Positions 1-6,229 of a stretch of DNA of 39,894 nucleotides are shown here, piece by piece. Source of the stretch: Methylobacterium ajmalii (lineage in GTDB: Bacteria > Pseudomonadota > Alphaproteobacteria > Rhizobiales > Beijerinckiaceae); assembly GCF_016613415.1 (NCBI RefSeq), contig NZ_JACWCT010000185.1, forward strand, positions 1 to 39,894, written 5' to 3'. The notes below the pieces were generated by a model that searched no databases, was not told the DNA's origin, and saw only the letters and a program-made list of their open reading frames with translations. Each line of letters starts with the position of its first letter. The stretch's first letter is position 1. Position numbers and translations under genes: made by a program.

Positions 1-105
1 AGCATCGCCGAGAACGAGCCGGTCCAGAACTCCCAAGGCAGCCCTCCAAAAAGCAGCCTTCAATCACTTCTCGCCCAACCAGGAAACCCCAAGAGTCCAC
101 ACCGC

Positions 106-762
106 CTAGCGTACCGTGACCTGGCCCTTGATCCTCTCGTAGGTCGCCCGGCTCAGGACCCGCTTCGACAGGAGCTCGCCCGGCGAGGCGTAGGGCCGCC
201 GGGCGACGATCGCCTTGCCGATCATGCCGCCGCCCAGCCCGTTCAGCTCGGCCACGCTGGCGGTGTTGAGGTCGACGGTGCCGGCCGCGGCCGGGGCGGG
301 AGCGGGCTCCTCGACCGTCGCGACCGAGGGCGGGCTGAAGACCGGGGGAGGGGTGGAGGCCGGGATCGTCGCCGGGGCGGCGCTCGGGGCGGGAACGGCA
401 GGGGTGGAAACGGGTGGGGCGGGAGCCGGCACGGGAGCGGGGGCGGGCATCGCCTCGGCCGCCGGGGGCTGGCGCTGCGGCGACGGCTCGGCCGGGCGCG
501 GACCGGGATAGACCGAGCGCACCGGGTCCGCGGTCTCGCCCGTCGCCGGAGCCGCAGCGCTCCGCCCGCTCTCGACCCGCCTGGAAGGATCTCCCTTGGC
601 CGCATCTCCCTTGGCCGCATCGCCCTTGGCGGCATTCACCTTGGGCGGCTCGGAGAGGTGGGGGCCGGTCGCGCGCGGCATCAGGACCTGCCACAGGCCG
701 GCGAGTCCGGCTGCCAGCACGACGATGACGAGGGCGCGGGTGATGGCCGAACCGGTCAGCAT
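106..762 (-). CDS. Helix-hairpin-helix protein with N-terminal membrane anchor (ComEA-like)
   Basis: 218 residues. Residues about 9-28 form a hydrophobic N-terminal segment (single anchor or uncleaved signal). It is followed by a long low-complexity linker rich in Pro and Ala (about 45-160) that includes three AAKGD repeats encoded by a 15-base tandem repeat near 590-635. The last 55 residues begin with VDLNTASVAELNGL and end TYERIKGQVTVR, the pattern of a ComEA/HHH_3 DNA-binding helix-hairpin-helix domain. The architecture suggests a membrane-tethered protein facing the periplasm with a nucleic-acid-binding tip. The ComEA family binds incoming DNA during uptake, but no other competence gene is nearby, so a DNA-uptake role is inference. 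The ATG at 762 is the only start that keeps the anchor; its ribosome binding site is weak (GAGGAC, about 11 bases away). Confidence 0.8.
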   Translation of the reverse strand: MLTGSAITRALVIVVLAAGLAGLWQVLMPRATGPHLSEPPKVNAAKGDAAKGDAAKGDPSRRVESGRSAAAPATGETADPVRSVYPGPRPAEPSPQRQPPAAEAMPAPAPVPAPAPPVSTPAVPAPSAAPATIPASTPPPVFSPPSVATVEEPAPAPAAAGTVDLNTASVAELNGLGGGMIGKAIVARRPYASPGELLSKRVLSRATYERIKGQVTVR

Positions 763-920
763 CGCGGGCGGGTGTCCTCAAGGCTCGAGGGAGCGGGCCG
801 CGCGAGGCGGTCCCTTGCGTCACAGTCTATCGCAGGTGATGGCGGAGGCGAGGCGGTGCCAGCCCCGCCCGAGCTCCATTCCGTGCGATGTCCACGGATT
901 TGCACGCGCGATTCGACGCG

Positions 921-943
921 CACCGGGCCGGTTTCCCCCGGTG
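921..943. other. Perfect 7-bp inverted repeat downstream of NlpC/P60 gene
   Basis: CACCGGG (921-927) and CCCGGTG (937-943) form a 7-bp stem with a 9-base loop, 42 bases beyond the stop of the NlpC/P60 gene in its direction of transcription. There is no T-tract on either side, so it is at best a factor-assisted terminator or mRNA-stabilising hairpin. Confidence 0.3.
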
Positions 944-984
944 TCGCGGGGCGCGACGTCTCGGACGACCTCTCTCGGCGGGCG

Positions 985-1884
985 TCAGGCGGCGATCGTG
1001 CGCCGGATCGCGCGGATCGCCCCGTCGCCGGTCCCGGGTCCCGTGCGGCCGGCACGGATGCGGCTTTCCGCCTCGGCGAGCGGCTCGATCGCCACCGCCA
1101 TGTGGTGGCCGTTGGCGTGGATCAGGCGGGCCTCGTCGAGCATCATCCCGACATGGCCGCGCCAGAACACCAGGTCGCCCCGCCGCAGGCCGGCGAGGTC
1201 CGCCGTGACCGGCACCGCCTCGCCGAGGGCGGCCTCCTGCTGGTCGCTGTCGCGCGGCGCCGCGATCCCGGCGGCGGCGAGCGCGGTCTGCACCAGCCCG
1301 GAGCAGTCGAGCCCGAGGCTGCTGCGCCCGCCCCAGAGATAGGGCACGCCGAGGAAGCGCAGGGCCGTCGCGGCGACGTCCGGCTCGACCGCGTCCAGGG
1401 CGGCGAGGTGCCCGGCCCAGGCGAAGCGGCCGTCGGCGAGGCGCGCATAGGCGCCCTCGCGCCCCGCGACCGCCACCCGGGCGCCGAGGCTGAGCGCCCC
1501 GACGACGGGCCGCTTCAGGTCGGCGGCCGGGTACAGGAAGGTCCGCAGGGCCGAGACCCGATGGGTCGGGGCCGGATCGACCGGCCCGAGGGCCTCGGCC
1601 GGCAGGTAGCCGACATAGCCGTCCGCCGAGAGCTGCGCGAAGGCGAACCCGTCGCGGACCTCGTAGACGGTCGCCGCCTCGCCGAGCAGCGCCTCGCTGT
1701 CGAGGGCTGCGGCGGGATCGGGCGCGCGGCGCAGGGGCGCCACGGGGACGCGGATCCGGTGCGTCGTCCCGGCGACGTAGCGGTCCGCCGCGACCCGCCC
1801 GCGCAGGCGCTCGTCGGCGAGGTCGGGCCGGGCCGGCGTCAGGCGCGGATCGAGGGGGGCGTCGGCGGAGAAGGGGGCGGTCAT
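985..1884 (-). CDS. NlpC/P60 family cysteine peptidase with bacterial SH3 domains
   Basis: 299 residues. The N-terminal part (about 35-165) has two SH3-like segments of the kind that bind peptidoglycan. The C-terminal NlpC/P60 domain (about 168-290) carries Cys194 in GLDCSGLVQ, His244 in GHVGMM and His256 in LIHANGHH, so the catalytic triad is intact. Family members cut D-Glu/meso-diaminopimelate or related bonds in stem peptides. No signal peptide is visible, which fits the cytoplasmic alphaproteobacterial dipeptidyl-peptidase VI-like group that recycles murein peptides. The start at 1884 (MTAPFSADAP) was chosen because the frame further upstream is low-complexity read-through without family resemblance. 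Confidence 0.88.
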   Translation of the reverse strand: MTAPFSADAPLDPRLTPARPDLADERLRGRVAADRYVAGTTHRIRVPVAPLRRAPDPAAALDSEALLGEAATVYEVRDGFAFAQLSADGYVGYLPAEALGPVDPAPTHRVSALRTFLYPAADLKRPVVGALSLGARVAVAGREGAYARLADGRFAWAGHLAALDAVEPDVAATALRFLGVPYLWGGRSSLGLDCSGLVQTALAAAGIAAPRDSDQQEAALGEAVPVTADLAGLRRGDLVFWRGHVGMMLDEARLIHANGHHMAVAIEPLAEAESRIRAGRTGPGTGDGAIRAIRRTIAA

Positions 1885-2111
1885 GGTGCCGGCCAGTCTC
1901 TCAAGCCGGGCCGCCGGGAGCAAGCCGGACCGGGCGCCGACGGGAATCAGGACGTGACGGACCACTCCTGCGACGTTATGCCCGAGGTGGAGTCCGACCC
2001 GGGCACAAGTCGAATTTTCGCGGCGGCGGCGTGCGGTTACCTTCCGAACCCTGCGGAACCGCGCCGGCGGCCCGGGCAACCATTCCGGCCGCGCCGGGTT
2101 GGACATGCACG

Positions 2112-2126
2112 TGTTGCACTGCAACA
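2112..2126. promoter_or_regulatory. 15-bp perfect dyad TGTTGCA-C-TGCAACA, candidate operator
   Basis: TGTTGCACTGCAACA reads as 7-bp arms around a central C, 29 bases before the ATG of the small basic protein at 2155. A related half-site, TGTTGCA (2559-2565), and a GTTGCA (2572-2577) recur about 140 bases upstream of the ohrR start, so both genes may share a regulator. Which protein binds is unknown; OhrR itself is one candidate. Confidence 0.4.
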
Positions 2127-2154
2127 ATCGCCGTGCCTGCGCTATGGTCAGCCC

Positions 2155-2520
2155 ATGATGATGAGCCGCACCGTGAAGAAGCCGACCGACAAGCCCCGCA
2201 ACTTGCCGCCCATCCGGGTGCGCAAGGAGCCGCCGACCGTCTCCGAGGCGGTCGCCGCGGCCCAGGACCTCGCCGACGACGTCGAGCAGCAGGTCGAGAT
2301 CGCCGCAGGCCTGATCGGCCTGTCCCCCGACGAGGTGCGCCCGCACGTGCTCCAGGCGGCCCAGGCCCAGGCGGCCAAGCCGAAGGCCGAGCGCTCGCCC
2401 GAGCGGATCATCAGCACCGGCAGCGGCCTGCGCGGCCCCCGCACGGTGATCGTCGAGCGCCGGGCCACCCGGCCCATGGTCGAGCGCCGGATCCGCCCGC
2501 CGCTCGACGGGCGCCGCTGA
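2155..2520 (+). CDS. Conserved hypothetical basic protein
   Basis: 121 residues, rich in Arg, Pro and Ala, with no signal peptide or membrane segment. The middle (about 25-75) is acidic and Ala/Gln rich and predicted helical (SEAVAAAQDLADDVEQQ, AAQAQAAKPKAE). The end is strongly basic (RRATRPMVERR). I do not recognise the family. Coding status is supported by the GC-rich third-position pattern, three in-frame ATGs at 2155, 2158 and 2161 just after GGTCAG, and the dyad upstream. It lies directly before ohrR on the same strand (186 bases apart). A nucleic-acid-associated role is possible from the charge pattern but unproven. Confidence 0.65.
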   Translation: MMMSRTVKKPTDKPRNLPPIRVRKEPPTVSEAVAAAQDLADDVEQQVEIAAGLIGLSPDEVRPHVLQAAQAQAAKPKAERSPERIISTGSGLRGPRTVIVERRATRPMVERRIRPPLDGRR

Positions 2521-2553
2521 GGTCTGCGGCCACCGCCGGCCCGCCCATCATCC

Positions 2554-2567
2554 TGTGCTGTTGCACA
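2554..2567. promoter_or_regulatory. Inverted repeat TGTGC-TGTT-GCACA in the ohrR upstream region
   Basis: TGTGC (2554-2558) and GCACA (2563-2567) form a 5-4-5 inverted repeat, followed by a second TTGCA at 2573-2577. It shares the TGTTGCA sequence with the perfect dyad at 2112-2126. It sits in the 186-base gap upstream of ohrR where an autoregulatory operator would be expected. No convincing -35/-10 pair was found around it. Confidence 0.3.
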
Positions 2568-2706
2568 AGGAGTTGCATTCGAGAGAGTATTGTCCACCAT
2601 CGAACGCATCGGTGCGATTTCGGCGGGCCGCCCCGCCATGATAGGCTGGCGGCTCGACAATCCTTCGGCGAGGGCGGCGTCCGATTGCCGTCGGTATGGT
2701 GAGACC

Positions 2707-3168
2707 ATGAACTCTTTCGAGCCTGTCCTGTCAGGCGTGACCGCTCTGCGGCTCGACAACCAGCTCTGCTACGCGCTCTACGCGGCCTCCCACCGCATGA
2801 CGAAGTGCTACCGGCCGCTGCTCGAGCGGCTGGGCCTGACCTATCCGCAGTACCTCGTCCTGATCGTGCTGTGGGAGAACGACGGCCTGACCGTCTCCGA
2901 CATCGGCCGCCGCCTGCGCCTCGATTCCGGAACCCTGACGCCGGTGCTCAAGCGCCTCGAGGCCGCCGGCTTCGTCCGCCGCACCCGGCGCCAGGCCGAC
3001 GAGCGCGAGGTCGAGATCAGCCTGACCGAGGAGGGCCACGCCCTCGAGGAGCAGGCCGTCGAGGTGCGCCGGTCGATCGTCGAGACCCTGCAGATGACGG
3101 AAGGCGAGATCGCCGACCTGCGCGCCCGCCTCGACGTGCTCATCGCCACCCTGGGCGGCGAGGCCTGA
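2707..3168 (+). CDS. ohrR: MarR-family transcriptional regulator, OhrR type
   Basis: 153 residues. The N-terminus LDNQLCYALYAASHRMTKCY and the following LGLTYPQYLVLIVLWE are the hallmark of OhrR, the organic-hydroperoxide-sensing branch of MarR. The winged helix-turn-helix spans about 55-110 (TVSDIGRRLRLDSGTLTPVL, then the wing RRTRRQADEREVEI). The peroxidatic Cys is Cys21. Only one other Cys (Cys34) exists, and the C-terminal resolving Cys of Xanthomonas-type 2-Cys OhrR is missing, so sensing may follow the 1-Cys mode or use Cys34. OhrR normally represses ohr, a peroxide reductase; no ohr gene lies next to it here. The start at 2707 has GGTGAG three bases upstream. Likely autoregulated through dyads upstream (inference). 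Confidence 0.88.
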   Translation: MNSFEPVLSGVTALRLDNQLCYALYAASHRMTKCYRPLLERLGLTYPQYLVLIVLWENDGLTVSDIGRRLRLDSGTLTPVLKRLEAAGFVRRTRRQADEREVEISLTEEGHALEEQAVEVRRSIVETLQMTEGEIADLRARLDVLIATLGGEA

Positions 3169-3489
3169 AGGCGACGGACCCCGCGGCGGTTTGTTTTGCC
3201 GGTTAACAAATCCTGCTTGAGCACCGCGCCGCATCCCGTTTAAAGGGACGGACGGGAAGACGCCGCCCGCCGCGAGGGGGAGCGGAAGGCCGCGCGTCCC
3301 CGAGGGCCGACTCGCCTGGGTTCGATCCGCGTGGGCCATTCCGCGCGGGTGAGATCCTCGCGATCGTCCTCCCGCCTACGCCGTCTCCCGCTCCCGACCG
3401 GACCCCTTGCGAGTGCGCCGCGACGTGACACCCGTGACCTGCACCCGTCCTCGCCCGGGACGCCGCATCGCCGCCGGCCAGGCCGGCGC
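3169..3489. other. Intergenic region between ohrR and the NUDIX gene
   Basis: 321 bases without a supportable gene. Apart from the TTTGTT/AACAAA dyad I see only GC-rich sequence and a TTTAAAGGGACGGACGGG stretch near 3240. In-frame extensions of the NUDIX gene upstream of 3490 are Arg/Ser/Pro read-through and not family-like. Confidence 0.5.
3190..3210. promoter_or_regulatory. AT-rich dyad TTTGTT-N9-AACAAA after ohrR
   Basis: TTTGTT (3190-3195) and AACAAA (3205-3210) flank a 9-base spacer, 21 bases beyond the ohrR stop. AT-rich dyads are rare in this GC-rich background. It could be a weak terminator of ohrR or a binding site for the region upstream of the NUDIX gene; the sequence does not decide. 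Confidence 0.3.
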
Positions 3490-4140
3490 ATGAGGAGCCT
3501 CAAGGCCCTGGCGGGCGCCCTGACCGGCTGGTCGGAGCGCAACGGCGAGCCGCGCCGCCAGGTCGGCGTGCTGCCGCTCCGGACCCTGCCGGGCGGCGAG
3601 ATGCAGGTCATGCTCATCACCTCCCGGGAGACCCGGCGCTGGGTGGTGCCGAAGGGCTGGCCGATGAAGGGGCTGAAGAACTACGAGGCCGCCGCCCGCG
3701 AGGCCTACGAGGAGGCGGGGCTGATCGGCCGGGTCGGCCGGCGGGCGCTCGGCAGCTACTTCTACCAGAAGCGCCTGAAGAGCCGCGACACGGTGCTGTG
3801 CCAGGTCCAGGTCTTCCGGCTGGAGGTGCGCAAGCAGCTCAAAACCTGGCCCGAGCAGCACGAGCGCGACTGCCGCTGGTTCAGCGTGCCGGACGCGGCG
3901 GAGGCGGTGACCGAGGCCGGGCTCGCCGCCCTGATCCGGGCGGCCGGCGCGGACGGCGCCAAGGCCAAGGCGAAGGTCAAGGCCGCCGCGCATGCGGGCT
4001 CCGCGGCCAAGGACACGGTCGCCAAGGACGCTTCTGCCCGGGAAGCCTCCGCGAAAAGGCCTGCCGCCAAGGCATCGACCAGCCGGGAATCCGGCGGCAA
4101 GGGCTCCGCCGCCAAGGGGCCGGCCGGCCGCGCGCCCTGA
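3490..4140 (+). CDS. NUDIX hydrolase (DIPP-like) with Ala/Lys-rich C-terminal tail
   Basis: 216 residues. The NUDIX fold occupies about 15-150. The core REAYEEAGL matches the catalytic REUxEExGU, preceded by WVVPKGWPMKG as in alphaproteobacterial proteins related to diphosphoinositol-polyphosphate/diadenosine-polyphosphate hydrolases. The first Glu of the classical GX5EX7REUXEEXGU box is replaced by Leu, a variation I recall in this subgroup. Residues about 157-216 are a low-complexity tail of Ala, Lys and Ser with recurring AAK/AKD units, similar to histone-H1-like or disordered linkers. This tail is not part of the usual ~150-residue domain. Substrate is unknown. No clear ribosome binding site precedes the ATG at 3490; it was chosen because the domain begins just downstream. 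Confidence 0.85.
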   Translation: MRSLKALAGALTGWSERNGEPRRQVGVLPLRTLPGGEMQVMLITSRETRRWVVPKGWPMKGLKNYEAAAREAYEEAGLIGRVGRRALGSYFYQKRLKSRDTVLCQVQVFRLEVRKQLKTWPEQHERDCRWFSVPDAAEAVTEAGLAALIRAAGADGAKAKAKVKAAAHAGSAAKDTVAKDASAREASAKRPAAKASTSRESGGKGSAAKGPAGRAP

Positions 4141-4239
4141 CGGCAACGGTGCTATCGGGCCGTCATACGGCTCCGCTATAGCGGCAGGCTTTCCCGCGGG
4201 GGCCGACCCGGCGGCTCCCTCCCGACGAGTGCGGACGCG

Positions 4240-4956
4240 ATGGCGATCATCCAGGCCTTCCAGGCCGGCGAATTCCTCAACTCGGTCCTGAGCCTGTTCT
4301 GCGCCTTCGTGCTCGGCACCCTGATCGGGGCGGAGCGCCAGTACCGCCAGCGCACCGCGGGCCTGCGCACCAACGTGCTGGTGGCGGTGGGGGCGGCGGC
4401 CTTCACCGATCTCGGTATGCGCATCGGCCACGCCGACGGGGCGATCCGCATCGTCGCCTACGTGGTCTCGGGCGTCGGCTTCCTGGGCGCCGGCGTGATC
4501 ATGAAGGAGGGCATGAACGTCCGCGGCCTCAACACCGCCGCGACGCTGTGGTGCTCGGCTGCCGTCGGGGCGCTCTCGGGCGTCGACCTCGCCGCCGAGG
4601 CCGCCCTCGTCACCGCCGCGGTGCTCGCCGGCAACACCCTGCTGCGGCCCCTCGTCAACGCCATCAACCGCATCCCGATCGACGAGCGCGACGCCGAGGC
4701 GACCTACGAGGTTCGCGCCACCACCGACACCGACCGCCTCTCCGAGGTGCGCGACCTCCTGGTCGAGCGCCTGGAGGCCGCCCACTATCCGGTGAGCGAG
4801 GTCGATGTCGAGGAGCGCGGCGAGGACGAGGTCGAGGTCGTCGCCACCCTGGTCAGCACCTCGATCGAGCCGGAGGAGATCGACGCGGTGATCGCCCGGC
4901 TGGGGGCGGCGGAGGGGATCCGGCGGGCGACCTGGGTGGTCAGGACAACGGATTGA
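4240..4956 (+). CDS. MgtC/SapB family inner-membrane protein
   Basis: 238 residues. The N-terminal MgtC domain (about 15-145) has four to five hydrophobic helices and the conserved stretches GTLIGAERQ, GLRTNVLVAVGAAAF and SGVGFLGAGVIMK. A soluble C-terminal domain (about 155-236) has the ACT-like alternation found in many MgtC proteins. Salmonella MgtC helps survival at low magnesium and in macrophages by acting on the F1Fo ATP synthase; the role of environmental homologues is less clear. The gene stands alone and is the last GC-rich gene before the AT-rich island. Its stop at 4956 marks the left limit of native-looking sequence. Confidence 0.9.
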   Translation: MAIIQAFQAGEFLNSVLSLFCAFVLGTLIGAERQYRQRTAGLRTNVLVAVGAAAFTDLGMRIGHADGAIRIVAYVVSGVGFLGAGVIMKEGMNVRGLNTAATLWCSAAVGALSGVDLAAEAALVTAAVLAGNTLLRPLVNAINRIPIDERDAEATYEVRATTDTDRLSEVRDLLVERLEAAHYPVSEVDVEERGEDEVEVVATLVSTSIEPEEIDAVIARLGAAEGIRRATWVVRTTD

Positions 4957-4984
4957 GATGTATGGCCGGAATTCCGAACAGCCT

Positions 4985-5806
4985 TTACTCGGGCATGTGA
5001 CCTTGATTCATATAAAATCCGACATTCAAGCGATGGATGACCTCGCGGCTCAGCCATTCATCGACAATGACGCGCTTGCGAAGGATATCGCGTATCATAA
5101 AGTTATTTATATCGATCGGTCGCGCAATAGTATTTGAATTTTCCCACGGAAGGCCACTGGCTATCTCGAAATCAGGCAGTAACACCTTTAAATGATCCAA
5201 GGTTTTGTCGAGGTGTGAAAGATGCCCGACCAATTGAAAATCATTAATAGACTGTAGCACGTCTGGTGTCACGTTGAGTGATAAGGGTTGCCACTGAGAT
5301 ATGTATCCAGACCGCGATGAAATTAAATAGCGAGTTTGGAGATTGTCGAAAAAAGAAACCCCGAGCGGATTAAGATTCGTCATGAAATGATCGAGCGAAC
5401 CTGGATCCGAGAAGTCGACATGACGAACTTCATCGACCAGCCGACGTATTTCGTGGCTGAGAGAGCGATAATCTGCATCCATCTCTGGTTGATTATAACG
5501 ATCGATCCACCTCAGATGCGAGCTTAGATGTTCAATCGGATCGCGGACCATCGTAAAAACAAAAATATTTGGGCGTAAATTTATAAAATTTTGGAGATTT
5601 CTAAAATAAATATGCCCACCAATTAAATCCGCATCGGATGAGAGTAGAGAATCTATATTGCGACCTTCATTAGTAGCATCTTCGATAAAGCTGTTGACTT
5701 TTATCTGATATTCAGACTTAGAGAAAAGTTCGTAAACTGAAGTGCCGCCGCTTTTTGGAATGTGAATGAAAAGCACCGTTCTATTGGGGAAACAATCTTG
5801 CTGCAT
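4985..5806 (-). CDS. Sulfotransferase family protein
   Basis: 273 residues. The PAPS-binding 5'-phosphosulfate loop is HIPKSGGTS (residues 15-23) and the 3'-phosphate-binding element is VRDPIEHLSSHL (from residue 87), the arrangement of the Sulfotransfer_2/Sulfotransfer_1 families. Such enzymes move sulfate from PAPS to hydroxyl groups of glycans or lipids. No signal peptide or membrane segment, so it acts in the cytoplasm. AGGAAGAG sits four bases before the ATG at 5806, a strong ribosome binding site. The gene is AT-rich and divergent from the glycosyltransferases, which suggests that the glycan made by the island is sulfated (inference). No PAPS-synthesis genes are in the window. Confidence 0.85.
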   Translation of the reverse strand: MQQDCFPNRTVLFIHIPKSGGTSVYELFSKSEYQIKVNSFIEDATNEGRNIDSLLSSDADLIGGHIYFRNLQNFINLRPNIFVFTMVRDPIEHLSSHLRWIDRYNQPEMDADYRSLSHEIRRLVDEVRHVDFSDPGSLDHFMTNLNPLGVSFFDNLQTRYLISSRSGYISQWQPLSLNVTPDVLQSINDFQLVGHLSHLDKTLDHLKVLLPDFEIASGLPWENSNTIARPIDINNFMIRDILRKRVIVDEWLSREVIHRLNVGFYMNQGHMPE

Positions 5807-5819
5807 TTCTCTTCCTATA

Positions 5820-6092
5820 ATGCACGCTTCGCAAGCTCGCAGCGGTCCGAAGTGCCAGGAGCAAGCCGATATCTTCCAGCCTCTTTCGAACCTAGGTGTG
5901 GACGCACACTTTGCAAAACAATACGGTACTAAACCTCGGGTTGCAAGCTTGTTTGATCATATCAAAGTGCCCTGTTACATACTGCCACGGTATGGACAAA
6001 GGGCCGCCGCCGTCATAAAATTCAACGATACCATGTTCTTTGATAGGAATGGCACGGTTAAATCGATGCGAGCTGACGCAGTAAATCGCTAG
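5820..6092 (+). CDS. Unrecognised short reading frame in the island (doubtful)
   Basis: A 90-residue frame from the ATG at 5820, starting 13 bases from the divergent sulfotransferase start and running to a TAG at 6092. The product has no signal peptide, membrane segment or motif I recognise, and no ribosome binding site precedes it. It may be a remnant of a longer gene or non-coding. It is listed because it fills most of the gap between two real genes. Confidence 0.2.
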   Translation: MHASQARSGPKCQEQADIFQPLSNLGVDAHFAKQYGTKPRVASLFDHIKVPCYILPRYGQRAAAVIKFNDTMFFDRNGTVKSMRADAVNR

Positions 6093-6229
6093 TAAAAGTC
6101 AAGTTTATGCACCCCATCGACGATAGATTTACAGAGGAGTTTTGATGTCTATCTCAAAGTAAATAAATATCATAGTAAAAATGCTACATGGCTCGCCTGT
6201 AATATCACATGTTTCAGAAAGAGGGTAAA
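6093..6229. other. AT-rich leader before the large glycosyltransferase gene
   Basis: 137 bases of AT-rich sequence that should contain the promoter of the glycosyltransferase genes. AGAGGG at about 6220-6225 serves as the ribosome binding site for the ATG at 6230. Several A/T runs could act as -10 elements (for example TATCATAG near 6169), but none has a spaced -35 partner good enough to call. Confidence 0.35.

Noticed and set aside
590..645. CRISPR-like short repeats
   Set aside because: The 15-base repeats encode AAKGD units inside a protein linker; there are no spacers and no cas genes anywhere in the window.
3310..3345. tRNA-like GGTTCGATCC segment
   Set aside because: The sequence resembles a T-loop, but no acceptor, D-arm or anticodon stem can be drawn around it.
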